Below, piece by piece: positions 33,863 to 42,620 of a stretch of 64,000 nt of DNA. The stretch is taken from the NCBI GenBank assembly GCA_023425025.1, contig JAFADG010000008.1:62001-126000 (forward strand). The letters are read 5' to 3'. The stretch comes from Bacillota bacterium (lineage in GTDB: Bacteria; Bacillota; Clostridia; Christensenellales; Aristaeellaceae). The notes beneath the pieces were generated by a model. It was not told where the DNA came from and did not search any database. It saw only the letters and a list, made by a program, of their open reading frames with translations. The position numbers were made by a program, and so were the translations under genes. Every line of letters starts with the position of its first letter. Position 1 is the first letter of the stretch.

Positions 33863-33892
33863 TTGACAAGCCATGGGAAAATATTATATGAT
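33863..33892 (+). promoter_or_regulatory. Promoter of rplM-rpsI
   Basis: TTGACA, 18 bases, TATGAT. A leader of about 115 bases precedes rplM, long enough for autogenous control, though I could not define a structure. Confidence 0.75.
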
Positions 33893-34007
33893 AGCAAATG
33901 GCATCAATAGACTCCGCTAGCCCCGGGACCTATTGACAATGGCGGGAACATGCGACCATCATGGCTTCCGCGAACTTTTTCGATCATCATCCAAGGAGGA
34001 ATACCTT

Positions 34008-34439
34008 TTGAAAACCTTTATGCCCAAAGCCGAGGCCATTGAGCGGAAATGGTACGTTGTCGATGCTGACGGGCTTGTGCTGGGTCGTTTGGCCAGCCAG
34101 GTTGCCGGGATTCTTCGCGGCAAGAACAAGCCCATCTATACGCCCTTTTTGGATACGGGCGACCATGTGATCATCATCAACGCCGACAAGGCGATTCTCA
34201 CCGGCCACAAGCTGGATGACAAAATCTATTACAAGCACACCGGTTATCCGGGCGGCTTGAAGGAAATCAAATACCGCAAGCTCATGGCCGACAAGCCTGA
34301 ATTCGCGGTGAAAAAGGCCATCGTGGGCATGCTGCCCAAAGGCCCCCTGGGCCGCAAGATGGTCACCAAGCTTCGCGTGTATGCCGGCGCCGAGCACGAG
34401 CATGCCGCCCAGCAGCCCGAAAAACTGGAACTGAAGTGA
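34008..34439 (+). CDS. rplM: 50S ribosomal protein L13
   Basis: Early-assembly 23S rRNA-binding protein, 143 aa. TTG at 34008 is chosen: AAGGAGG is 8 bases upstream, and the resulting MKTF-type N-terminus matches homologues; the ATG at 34020 is too far from the site. Motifs WYVVDADGLVLGRLAS, GDHVIIINADKAILTG, YKHTGYPGGLK and GMLPKGPLGRKM are diagnostic. It forms the standard operon with rpsI. Confidence 0.98.
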   Translation: MKTFMPKAEAIERKWYVVDADGLVLGRLASQVAGILRGKNKPIYTPFLDTGDHVIIINADKAILTGHKLDDKIYYKHTGYPGGLKEIKYRKLMADKPEFAVKKAIVGMLPKGPLGRKMVTKLRVYAGAEHEHAAQQPEKLELK

Positions 34440-34462
34440 CGCGGAAAGGAGCGTAAAAAATT

Positions 34463-34855
34463 ATGGCTCAAGCAGATTTCAATGCCGTAGGCCGCCGCAA
34501 GAAGGCGGTTGCCCGCGTCCGTTTGGTGCCGGGTCAAGGCAAAATCGTCATCAATCAGCGGGATATCGATAACTATTTCGGTCTGGAAACCCTCAAGATG
34601 ACTGTCCGTCAACCCCTGCAGCTGACCAACGCCGCCGGAAGCTTTGACATTCTGGTGAATGTTGTGGGCGGCGGCCTTACCGGCCAGTCCGGCGCGATCC
34701 GCCATGGCATCAGCCGTGCGTTGTGCAAGGCCGATCCCGAGCTGCGCGGCGCCTTGAAAAAGGCTGGTTTCCTCACCCGCGACCCCCGCATGAAGGAACG
34801 TAAAAAGTACGGCCTCAAGGCTGCCCGCCGTGCTCCCCAGTTCTCCAAGCGCTAA
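34463..34855 (+). CDS. rpsI: 30S ribosomal protein S9
   Basis: Ribosomal protein, 130 aa, whose C-terminal tail reaches the P-site tRNA. It starts 23 bases after rplM behind GGAAAGGAG. Motifs AVGRRKKAVARVRLVPG, NVVGGGLTGQSGAIRHGISRAL and DPRMKERKKYGLKAARRAPQ run to the invariant FSKR C-terminus. A strong terminator follows. Confidence 0.98.
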   Translation: MAQADFNAVGRRKKAVARVRLVPGQGKIVINQRDIDNYFGLETLKMTVRQPLQLTNAAGSFDILVNVVGGGLTGQSGAIRHGISRALCKADPELRGALKKAGFLTRDPRMKERKKYGLKAARRAPQFSKR

Positions 34856-34870
34856 TATTGCCACATATCC

Positions 34871-34900
34871 AAAGCCGCCGAGAAAAATCGGCGGCTTTTT
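34871..34900 (+). terminator. Intrinsic terminator of rplM-rpsI
   Basis: AAAGCCGCCGA pairs with TCGGCGGCTTT around a GAAAAA loop, ending in five T. Confidence 0.93.
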
Positions 34901-34997
34901 CGTTGTACAAAAACGCCCATCGGCTAACGCCATTGAGCGAACGCACAATTAAATGGGAACTTGGCTGTTTTGCATGATGCGTATGAACGGAAGCTGA

Positions 34998-35456
34998 TTA
35001 TATAAGCTCGTCAGCAGCCGGCGGTTGAAAAATGGTGATAAATTGATCCATTTCTTCTTTGGGGATTTTAAACACACCCTCCGGCAGATTCCGATTTCTC
35101 TCTTCCAGGCGTCTATATAATTCGGAATACGGCACGTCCATATAGTGCAGCTTGAAGTCCACACCCAGATCGTTGGCTCTGCTTCTGAAATCATCCCGCT
35201 CAACCCGTGCCCAGCATCCAAAATCAAGAATAACGCTTGTCCCTAATGAAAGAACGCTTTTTGCGACATCTCACATGATGCTTTCAATATCGCTATGCCG
35301 TTTATCATGATATGGTCCAGGAAAGTCCTTTCCAAATAATTTCAGCTGCCAAACGTCTGGGGTAAGCAAAAGGGCCCTTTCCCTGACAGCCAATTCTTTT
35401 GCGTATGTTGTTTTTCCGCTGCAAGGCAGCCCAATCATTAGATGTAGCGTCGCCAT
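34998..35456 (-). pseudogene. AAA_33 P-loop kinase-like gene interrupted by one in-frame TGA
   Basis: Reading from the ATG at 35456 (behind GAGGGGAAAG) gives MATLHLMIGLPCSGKTTYAK with a perfect P-loop, then …DKRHSDIESIM and a TGA at 35271-35273 (codon 62). Without shifting frame the sequence continues DVAKSVLSLGTSVILDFG, then CWARVERDDF, LHYMDVPYSELYRRLEERN and FQPPAADEL to TAA at 34998, the normal family end. Homologues I recall have Trp at the stop position, so a single TGG-to-TGA change explains it. The remainder looks undamaged, implying a recent mutation, readthrough or a sequencing error. Predicted product: small-molecule kinase or zeta-toxin-like ATP-binding protein, about 152 aa. The gene is more AT-rich than its neighbours. 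Confidence 0.85.
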
Positions 35457-35552
35457 TCTTTCCCCTCGCATTATATAAACAGTCCTTGGTCTTAACTGCC
35501 CGGCAAATTGGAATTTGTCAGCTTTGCATTAAGCTTATACTATAGCCAAGCC

Positions 35553-36011
35553 CTATTCTGCTATATCCCAAACAAACATATCAATTTTATCAGCTCTTAA
35601 TTCCTGTAAAATCTCGTCATCTGGTACGTCACTTAATGTTATTGGTACCGCACCTAGTTTCTCGATTGTTTTTCGTGACGCGATGTTATCATACCCAGAA
35701 CCTATAAATAAACGTTCAAACCCATGTGCCAAAGCGACCTGTTTTATAAGCTTACATGCCTTCATTGCATAATTATGACCCGAATATGCTGGAGAAACTC
35801 CGTAACTAAGGTGACCTCTTAAATATTGACGACGAGATGAGTTATCTACGGCAAAGTAAACCGCACCAATATCCTTGTTGTCTTTGATATGTATGATTGA
35901 AAAACAATATCTTGGAACATATCCTTTTTCTATATCAGGCTCATCAAGACTTTTTATAACAAGCTTTATTTCATCATCTTTTAAATCATGAAACTCAAAA
36001 AAGTGGAACAT
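35553..36011 (-). CDS. RimJ/RimL-type GNAT acetyltransferase
   Basis: Predicted acetyltransferase, 152 aa. The ATG at 36011 follows a near-ideal GGAGGTAATA; the longer open frame to 36308 runs through the neighbouring terminator and is rejected. The central part shows GAVYFAVDNSSRRQYLRGHL, then the GNAT segment LSYGVSPAYSGHNYAMKACK (acetyl-CoA loop somewhat degenerate at the usual Q/R-x-x-G-x-G/A) and SGYDNIASRKTIEKLGAVPI, a typical C-terminal motif. Like the broken kinase gene 96 bases downstream it is AT-rich and may have arrived with it. Substrate unknown. Confidence 0.85.
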   Translation of the reverse strand: MFHFFEFHDLKDDEIKLVIKSLDEPDIEKGYVPRYCFSIIHIKDNKDIGAVYFAVDNSSRRQYLRGHLSYGVSPAYSGHNYAMKACKLIKQVALAHGFERLFIGSGYDNIASRKTIEKLGAVPITLSDVPDDEILQELRADKIDMFVWDIAE

Positions 36012-36202
36012 TATTACCTCCACAGTATATATAATCCGCAGTTCAAACCTATCCGGCAAATGCCTGTTTACCTTCATGTATATTATAGCAGGCCCATGGT
36101 CACCGGTAAAGTGAGACACGCCATCCATGATCAGCTTCCCTTCAACGGCAAGCCCGGGCTTTCCCGTCTTGCCCCCTACTTTCAGTGTCGCATAACAATG
36201 CA

Positions 36203-36240
36203 AAGAGGTTGTGCTGAACGATAGATCAGCACAACCTCTT
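36203..36240 (-). terminator. Terminator of the P-type ATPase gene
   Basis: AAGAGGTTGTGCTGA pairs perfectly over 15 bp with TCAGCACAACCTCTT, loop of 8. On the minus strand it follows the ATPase stop by 12 bases; the T run is short. I see nothing else in 36012-36202. Confidence 0.8.
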
Positions 36241-36252
36241 CTCAGGCATCTA

Positions 36253-38886
36253 TTAATGCTTCCTTTGCAGCCTCTCCCCGGTCCATCCAAGCGCCTTGAA
36301 CAGCTCAACGATCAGGATGGGCGCCAGACTAAGCCCGGCCACTATCAGCCAGTGCGTGGACGACATGGGCACCAGGTGAAAGATATTTTGCAGGAAGGGT
36401 GTCACCAGAACAACCAGCTGCAGGAAAAGGGAAGCGCCGCCAGCGTACAGCAGCCACTTGTTGCCCGGTCCCTTGGAGAAAAGGGAGTGCACATTGCTAC
36501 GCAGGTTTAGGGAGTGGAAAATCTGCGAGCCGGAGAGCACCGCAAACGCCATCGTTTCACCCAACTCAACACTCGTGCGCAGGCCGATGAGGAACGCCAG
36601 CAGCGTAAGCCCCGCGATCATCGCGCCTTGATACCCCAGCCTGAATAGCAGCGACTTTTCGAAGATCGCGGATTTGGGGTCCCTGGGGGGTTTTTGCATG
36701 ATATCCTTCTCGGCCGGCTCCATGCCCAGCGCCAGGGCCGGGAAGGTATCCGTCACCAGGTTCACCCACAGGAGGTGAATAGGCAGAAGGGGCGATTCCC
36801 AGTTCAAAAGCGTAGCGATAAAAATGGTCAGTATCTCGCCCAGGTTGCAGGACAGCAGGAACTGAATGGCCTTGAGAATGTTGATGTAGATGGTGCGTCC
36901 CTGGGAGACGGCAGTCACGATGGTGGCAAAGTTGTCGTCCGTCAGGATCATCGCGCTGGCTTCCTTGCTCACCTCGGTGCCGGTGATGCCCATGGCCACG
37001 CCGATATCGGCACGCTTGAGCGCCGGCGCGTCATTCACACCGTCGCCCGTCATGGCCACCACATCGCCCCAGGACTGCCAGGCCTTGACGATGCGCAGCT
37101 TATGCTCCGGCGATACGCGGGCATACACGGCAATGTTGCGCACTTCTTCCTTCAGCCGGTCATCATCCATCCGGGCCAGCTCCAGGCCCGTGATGACCCG
37201 GTCGCCCTTGCCCAGTATGCCAAGGTCCTTGGCAATAGCCGTGGCCGTGGATTTGTGGTCGCCCGTGATCATCACCGGCTTGATACCGGCCTGGCGGCAC
37301 ATGGCCACCGAATCGCGGGCAGTAGGCCGGGGCGGATCGATCATGCCGGCCATGCCAAGGAAGGTAAGGCCCTTCTCATAATCGGCCTGCTTGTCCCCGT
37401 TAGACAGGTCCGGAATCTCGCCCATGGCAAAGGCCAGAACGCGCAGCGCGGCTTCGGACATTTCCTGGGCGGTCCTTTGTATCCGCTCCACATCCTCACC
37501 CGTAATAGGCCGCACATAGCCATCCTGGATGTGGGTGCATATGTCCAATATTTCATCCAGGCCGCCCTTGGCAAAAATGCGGTAGGCCGCGTTTTCTTTA
37601 TGTACGGTTGCCATCCGCTTGCGGTCGGAATCAAAGGGCACCTCGTCCACGCGGGGCAGTTTCCCTTCCAGGCGCTTTTTCTCATACCCCATCGTCTTGG
37701 CGAAATCCAACAGCGCCGTTTCGGTGGGATCGCCAAGAAAGGTTTCCTTGCCATCCACCTTGCCTTCCTGTCCGTCGTTGCAAAGCACCATGGCCGTACC
37801 CAGGAGCACCGCGGCGCTCTGGCGGCGGAAAACCTGTGCATCCCCCGCCTCAAAGGGCGCGCTGGCCGCCACCACCGTCATACGGTTCATGGTCAGCGTG
37901 CCCGTCTTGTCGGAGCAGACCACCGTGGCGCTGCCCAGCGTTTCCACAGCCGGCAGGCGGCGGATGATGGCGTGCTGGGCGATCATCTTCTGCACGCCGA
38001 TAGCCAATACGATGGTGACGATGGCCAGCATGCCTTCCGGAATGGCGGCCACCGCCAGGCTGATCGCCGTCAAAAACATTTCGTCGACTTTTTTGCCGTA
38101 CAAAACGCCCACCAGAAAAACAATGGCGCAGACGCCGATGGCAGCCAGGGCCAGCTTCTTGCTCATATCGGCAAGGCGGCGCTGCAGGGGCGTCTTGACG
38201 CCTTCTTCCTTATCCAGCATGCCGGCGATGCGCCCCAATTGAGTATGCATGCCCGTCTCCACCACCACGCCTTCGCCCCGGCCGTAGGTGATCAGGCTGC
38301 CGGAGTAGGCCATGTTCCGCCTGTCGCCCAAGGCTGCGGCTTCTTCCACCTCGCCTTCCTGCTTTTCCACCGGCGTGCTTTCCCCGGTGAGCGCGCTCTC
38401 CTGGGTTTTAAGGTTCACACAGCTGTACAGGCGGATATCCGCCGGCACGAAATCGCCTGTTTCCAGCACCACCACATCGCCGGGAACCAGATCACCGGCA
38501 GGCAGCACGTGCATCTGCCCATCCCTGCGGACCTTGGCGTGGGGCGAGGCCATTTTCTTGATGGCCGCCAGGGAATGCTCCGCCCTGTTCTCCTGTATCA
38601 CGCCCAGCACCGCGTTGATTATAACCACCAGCAGAATAATAATAGCATCCGCCCACGCCTGTTCCGCCACGACGGATATTACAGCTGCGGTAAGCAGAAT
38701 CAGTACCATAAAATCAGCGAATTGGGCCAGAAACATTTGCAGAACCGTCCGGCCCTTTTGCGCGCGAAGCTCGTTGGGGCCATGTTCCGCAAGCCTTTTG
38801 GACGCCTCGTCACCTGTCAGTCCGGTTTCAGGCCGCACATGCAGATCCGCAAATACAGCCTCCATCTTTTTACCATGCCATTCCAT
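36253..38886 (-). CDS. Calcium-type cation-transporting P-type ATPase
   Basis: P2-type ion pump, 877 aa, exporting Ca2+ or a related cation. The ATG at 38886 follows AAAGGAGC; the earlier ATG at 38913 overlaps that site. Order: actuator domain with LTGEST, membrane helix 4 motif AVAAIPEGMLA, phosphorylation motif SDKTGTLTMNR with Asp326, nucleotide-binding domain, hinge MITGDHKSTA and GDGVNDAPALKRADIGVAMG, then the C-terminal six-helix cation_ATPase_C domain (LLWVNLVTDTFPALALGMEP). The IPEG motif and the NLVTD segment fit the SERCA/PMCA branch. Monocistronic, with its own promoter and terminator. Confidence 0.95.
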   Translation of the reverse strand: MEWHGKKMEAVFADLHVRPETGLTGDEASKRLAEHGPNELRAQKGRTVLQMFLAQFADFMVLILLTAAVISVVAEQAWADAIIILLVVIINAVLGVIQENRAEHSLAAIKKMASPHAKVRRDGQMHVLPAGDLVPGDVVVLETGDFVPADIRLYSCVNLKTQESALTGESTPVEKQEGEVEEAAALGDRRNMAYSGSLITYGRGEGVVVETGMHTQLGRIAGMLDKEEGVKTPLQRRLADMSKKLALAAIGVCAIVFLVGVLYGKKVDEMFLTAISLAVAAIPEGMLAIVTIVLAIGVQKMIAQHAIIRRLPAVETLGSATVVCSDKTGTLTMNRMTVVAASAPFEAGDAQVFRRQSAAVLLGTAMVLCNDGQEGKVDGKETFLGDPTETALLDFAKTMGYEKKRLEGKLPRVDEVPFDSDRKRMATVHKENAAYRIFAKGGLDEILDICTHIQDGYVRPITGEDVERIQRTAQEMSEAALRVLAFAMGEIPDLSNGDKQADYEKGLTFLGMAGMIDPPRPTARDSVAMCRQAGIKPVMITGDHKSTATAIAKDLGILGKGDRVITGLELARMDDDRLKEEVRNIAVYARVSPEHKLRIVKAWQSWGDVVAMTGDGVNDAPALKRADIGVAMGITGTEVSKEASAMILTDDNFATIVTAVSQGRTIYINILKAIQFLLSCNLGEILTIFIATLLNWESPLLPIHLLWVNLVTDTFPALALGMEPAEKDIMQKPPRDPKSAIFEKSLLFRLGYQGAMIAGLTLLAFLIGLRTSVELGETMAFAVLSGSQIFHSLNLRSNVHSLFSKGPGNKWLLYAGGASLFLQLVVLVTPFLQNIFHLVPMSSTHWLIVAGLSLAPILIVELFKALGWTGERLQRKH

Positions 38887-38928
38887 CTGGGTAGCTCCTT
38901 TCGGTATGCCCAAAATTACCAGCGATCC

Positions 38929-38957
38929 ATCCTAACATATCTGATAGGATGCCTCAA
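38929..38957 (-). promoter_or_regulatory. Putative promoter of the P-type ATPase with an internal inverted repeat
   Basis: On the minus strand TTGAGG (38952-38957), 17 bases, TAGGAT (38929-38934). The repeat ATCCTA…TAGGAT (38929-38950) spans the spacer, as an operator would. The -10 is a weak match. Confidence 0.4.
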
Positions 38958-39047
38958 GAGCTCGTGACTCAAAACCAAAAATACCGGAACCGAAAGTCAT
39001 TTTCTGCGATTGACTGCGCAAACAGCAAGACGCCGGCAGCAGAATGA

Positions 39048-40004
39048 TCATATTGGATCACCCGCCGAGGCGTCCTTCGCCAGTTTGTATATCCCGCCGT
39101 CCTTTTTGGTCACCGTCCGCATTTGAATACAGGACTGCGTACACAGGGTGAGCATGATATGACCTTTTCGCACCTGGGGATGGCGCAGGATCCTGTTTTC
39201 AGCAGGCTTGCACCGCTCCCGCACAACCGCCAGATACGCGAACTTCTCATCTTCGTAGGCTGCATCGCCGCCTTTTAACTGCTTATGCAGCCGCGTTCTT
39301 TGCACCCGGCAGGCAAAATGGCACCAATCCCCGTTTTCCATCGGGCAAGGCTTGTCATGGGGACAAGGGGCGGCAACAAAGGCGCCCGCCGCCAAAAGCT
39401 GCTCCCTTGCCTGCATCAAATGCGCATATCCCGCCGGCGTGCCGGGCTCCACCAGCAGCAGCATATCACCGGCTGCGTCCCACAGCTTTTGAGCCGCGGC
39501 AGCGCGTCCCTTTTCCGTCATTTCGTTGAGCACATAGGCAGCGATGACAAGGCCCGCCCGCTCATTTATCGCATTTGATGCCAGGTCGCATTCCAGCCAC
39601 CGGGCGTTTTGCAGCGCCGCCGGGCCGGATTGCATCAGCGCCTGCCCCAGGCGGCGCATGGCTGCTTCTCTTTCCAGGCAAAAAACTTCATCCAGCTCAA
39701 GCAAGCCGGCTGCCGCCCAGGCGGCGGCGCCGGTTCCCGCGCCGGCGTCCAGCAGCGTCCGCGGGCGTATATTCGCAGCGTCAAGCGCATACTCAAGTGC
39801 TTTTGCGACGGCGCCATAGGTGGCCGGCATCCTGGCGGCGGCATAGGCGCAGGCCTGTACATCCTGCGTTACCAAACGGCCGCCCGATCCTTCCTGGCGG
39901 CGGTAGGCAAGGCTCAAATTTTGCGCTTCCCGCAGCAATTCCTCCTGCCGCATCCCCGCGGACAGCTGTGACAGGGCTTCCATCAGCGCGCCGGGCAACT
40001 CCAT
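39048..40004 (-). CDS. Rsm22-like small ribosomal subunit methyltransferase family protein
   Basis: SAM-binding protein, 318 aa, related to mitochondrial Rsm22/METTL17, which is needed for small-subunit assembly. AAGGAG precedes the ATG. Rossmann motif I is TLLDAGAGTGAAAWAA, and VIAAYVLNEM follows. A cysteine cluster CPHDKPCPMENGDWCHFACR is characteristic of the family and probably holds an iron-sulfur cluster (known for METTL17). RLHKQLKGGDAAYEDEKFAYLAV is the usual next motif. It is the last gene of the two-component/GerMN operon, 16 bases after the preceding stop. In bacteria the substrate is not established as far as I know. Confidence 0.88.
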   Translation of the reverse strand: MELPGALMEALSQLSAGMRQEELLREAQNLSLAYRRQEGSGGRLVTQDVQACAYAAARMPATYGAVAKALEYALDAANIRPRTLLDAGAGTGAAAWAAAGLLELDEVFCLEREAAMRRLGQALMQSGPAALQNARWLECDLASNAINERAGLVIAAYVLNEMTEKGRAAAAQKLWDAAGDMLLLVEPGTPAGYAHLMQAREQLLAAGAFVAAPCPHDKPCPMENGDWCHFACRVQRTRLHKQLKGGDAAYEDEKFAYLAVVRERCKPAENRILRHPQVRKGHIMLTLCTQSCIQMRTVTKKDGGIYKLAKDASAGDPI

Positions 40005-40020
40005 AAAGCGCTCCTTGCCA

Positions 40021-41586
40021 TTAATTCACCAGACCGGGCGCGGGCAGAAACTCGCCCGGCAGATAGATTTCTCCTGCCAGCGTTTCCGGCTGCCCGCCCG
40101 CTACATAAAACCGCACCTTGGACACCACCGAATTTTCACACAAGGTATTCACGATGGCGTAGATCATCTGCCGCTCCTGACCGCCGCTCAAAGAGGAAGC
40201 CGCGGTCTTGAACGCATCGGACATGTGCACCAGCATCGTATGATCGATAAAGCCGATACCCAAAAGATCCGCATCCTGAGGCCCGGGCGGAAAGACAGCC
40301 GCAAGGCCATTTACGCTGTCATAGGCCCTGGGGCCCTTGTTCAATTCCAGCAGCAGGTACCGCGGATTCTTGGCCTGGAAGTAAGGCACGGGCCGGTTCA
40401 CCGCCGTCAGCTTGCCGCCCTCCGAAGCAAAGTACAGGCGGCAGTAGCCCAAAAGGAAAGCGCCGTAATCGCCGCGCTGCTGCAAGCCGCGGGCAAAGGC
40501 AATGGGATCGCCCGGCAGATAAATGCTGCTGGGGGTAATGGTATCGATCAACTGATCGCCGATATATACTTCCACCCACGTCACGTTCGGCAAAAAAGTG
40601 GTCAGGGTATACGTAAGCGAAGCCATGCAGATCGAGCGCGTAAGCCCATTCTCACTGAGCTTCTCATTCAAATCGGATGAAAAATGCAGCGTCACCTTGC
40701 GTCCGCCGCCGGAGGTTTCCGATACCGTCGGGGTGTCGCTCAACAACCCGACAAGATCCGGCATGGCGGGCACATTGCCAAGGTACTCGGCCCGCCGGGA
40801 CAGCTCCTGCAAAAGGCCCCTTACCAGTTGAACAGGGGTTTGCCCTTCAAAGGAAACATTCCTGACCTCCGGCAATATGCCGGTACCCAGCTTTGCGGGG
40901 TAGTACAGCGTAACCATGGTGGAGAGCCTGCGGGCGGAGAGGTCTTCGGAAAGCGGTACCCGCTGGGCATCCGCCTGCTCCCACAGCGCGTTCAGGTCTT
41001 CGCCCGTGCGCCTTTGCAGCGTGCCCATGGGCAGCCTTGCCGATATGTCCAGCCCTACCTGCACCCCGGAAACCAGCACGTTTACGTATTTGATATCGGT
41101 AAACTCCGTCAGCGTGTTTGCAATCGCCTGGCACACCGTATACAATTCCCGCGGCTCCAATTGGTTCGCGGCGGTAGACAGGTTGACTGTCGCCACATCC
41201 CTGGAGATTTCCACCGGGTTCGCGCCGGCCAGCGCAAGCTTTGCCGTTTTGGACAGCGGCTGCACCAACGCGTTGCCGGGATGGTTCAGCAACTCCCTCA
41301 AAACCGTTTCCGCACCGTGCCGCCCGATGGGCATCTTCACCTGCACCTGCTGGGCGATCAGGCGCACGCCGTCCGCCCTTGGCAAAAAAAGCGTAGCCAT
41401 CGTATCATACTCCAGGCCCGCGTCGCCGATGGGCGGATCATACTTAAGCTCCGGCGGCGGCAGCGTGGCGACGGTTCCCGTGCCCTCGCCCGCTATGACG
41501 GGCACGGAGGGCTGACAGCCGGCAAGCGCAAGGCAGAAAGCCGCCAGGAGTATGCAAATTCCCCGCTTTGTCCCTGTCACCGTCAC
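40021..41586 (-). CDS. GerMN-domain lipoprotein, large copy
   Basis: Extracytoplasmic lipoprotein, 521 aa, function unknown. A signal peptide ends in the lipobox LALAGC, so the mature protein is anchored to the membrane. At least two GerMN domains are visible (DGVRLIAQQVQVKMPIGRHGAETVLRELL at reduced quotation: QQVQVKMPIG…VLRELLNHP near residues 80-170; and VTLYYPAKLG…LVRGLLQEL near 230-330). A third similar C-terminal stretch has EGGKLTAVNRPVPYF and MIYAIVNTL. GerMN occurs in the spore germination protein GerM and in LpqB. The gene overlaps the upstream smaller GerMN gene by 4 bases. Together with the adjacent kinase this suggests an envelope-sensing accessory protein; that is inference. Confidence 0.88.
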   Translation of the reverse strand: MTVTGTKRGICILLAAFCLALAGCQPSVPVIAGEGTGTVATLPPPELKYDPPIGDAGLEYDTMATLFLPRADGVRLIAQQVQVKMPIGRHGAETVLRELLNHPGNALVQPLSKTAKLALAGANPVEISRDVATVNLSTAANQLEPRELYTVCQAIANTLTEFTDIKYVNVLVSGVQVGLDISARLPMGTLQRRTGEDLNALWEQADAQRVPLSEDLSARRLSTMVTLYYPAKLGTGILPEVRNVSFEGQTPVQLVRGLLQELSRRAEYLGNVPAMPDLVGLLSDTPTVSETSGGGRKVTLHFSSDLNEKLSENGLTRSICMASLTYTLTTFLPNVTWVEVYIGDQLIDTITPSSIYLPGDPIAFARGLQQRGDYGAFLLGYCRLYFASEGGKLTAVNRPVPYFQAKNPRYLLLELNKGPRAYDSVNGLAAVFPPGPQDADLLGIGFIDHTMLVHMSDAFKTAASSLSGGQERQMIYAIVNTLCENSVVSKVRFYVAGGQPETLAGEIYLPGEFLPAPGLVN

Positions 41587-42602
41587 TCCCCCTCGTCTGG
41601 CGCCGCGCGCATCAGCGTCAGCAGCTGCTCATAGGTCATTTTCCAGATTCCCCTGTCGCGATACAATATGACAGGGCACCCGGATACGATGATTTCCTGC
41701 TCATTGCCCAGGACAAGCTTGAGCCCCAAGCTTACCACGGCCTTGCCGCCATCCGGAGATACGCTGCCGCCCGTAACGTCAAACGCCGCGACGGCTGCCG
41801 CGTTATCCCAGCTTGTGTAGGCTGTCTCCCGGCTGGGCCGGGGCTGGCCGCTTAAGGGACTCACGGAAGCCAGGTACAGATACAGCCGGCTCCAATCCTT
41901 CTCCTGCCAGGCGGAAACGATGGTGCGTACCGTGTTTTCTTGGGTTAAAAGCAGCGATTCCTCCCGCGCAAACGGGGCCGCAAGGCCGCCCGGCAGGCTT
42001 TCGTTCTGAAAATAGGCATTTTCCAGGCGCAGGCTGGTGGAAACATCGCTGCGCTGCTGTACCAGCACCTGCACGCTTTGATACGAAAAGTTTTCAATGA
42101 TGGAGGCGGTGAGCCCCGCCATGGCCAGCTTTCGCCGCAGCATGACCTCGCGCCGCCAGTCCTCCCTGCTTTTCCAATCACTGGGTTCGTCGGAATAAGG
42201 GCGCAAAATCGCGTCGTTGAAGGTGACATACAGCACATCGCCCTGGGAGATGGTGTTTATGACCTGCACCCGGTCGGGAAAAAGGCGGGTAAGCTCCGTC
42301 GAGCCCGCGCCGGGCCCGTCCAAAAGGGCCTGCACCAGGACCTTTTCCGCGGCCTCGTCCTGCGATACGGTCAGCACCCGCGCTTCCGCCGCCAGCATGG
42401 GCTCACGCCCATAGCGGAAATACAGCGTCACCGTTTGGGTGTCCCTGTTGCTTTCGCTGGCCAGGGGGCTGTGCAGCTGTGCCGTCACACCCGGTACCAT
42501 GGTCGCCTGCGCCTTTTCCATGGGGTCTGGCAAAAGCGCCGCGCAGCCGGTAGCCAGCAGCAGGCACGCAAGCAGTAAAGCAGCAAGACACAGTTTTTTC
42601 AT
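41583..42602 (-). CDS. GerMN-domain lipoprotein, small copy
   Basis: Predicted lipoprotein, 339 aa, with signal peptide and lipobox LLLATGC near residue 20. A GerMN domain occupies residues about 55-160 (QTVTLYFRYG, VLVQALLDGPG, GDVLYVTFNDAIL). The remainder includes FSYQSVQVLVQQR and a C-terminal region with DVTGGSVSPDGGKAVVSL resembling a lipoprotein-type secreted domain. It starts 18 bases after the sensor kinase stop and overlaps the large GerMN gene by ATGA, so the four genes are one transcript. The order kinase then GerMN lipoprotein recalls MtrB-LpqB in Actinobacteria. Confidence 0.87.
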   Translation of the reverse strand: MKKLCLAALLLACLLLATGCAALLPDPMEKAQATMVPGVTAQLHSPLASESNRDTQTVTLYFRYGREPMLAAEARVLTVSQDEAAEKVLVQALLDGPGAGSTELTRLFPDRVQVINTISQGDVLYVTFNDAILRPYSDEPSDWKSREDWRREVMLRRKLAMAGLTASIIENFSYQSVQVLVQQRSDVSTSLRLENAYFQNESLPGGLAAPFAREESLLLTQENTVRTIVSAWQEKDWSRLYLYLASVSPLSGQPRPSRETAYTSWDNAAAVAAFDVTGGSVSPDGGKAVVSLGLKLVLGNEQEIIVSGCPVILYRDRGIWKMTYEQLLTLMRAAPDEGE

Positions 42603-42620
42603 GGCGCTCCTTTCCGGGCT

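Noticed and set aside
35271..35273. TGA read as Trp or selenocysteine by a general code change
   Set aside because: Many confident genes in the window end with TGA (for example the first kinase, hrcA and prmA), and I saw no SECIS-like stem right after the codon.
36694..38967. 757-residue plus-strand ORF opposite the P-type ATPase
   Set aside because: Antisense of a strongly supported ATPase; low-complexity His/Gly/Arg composition and no domain.
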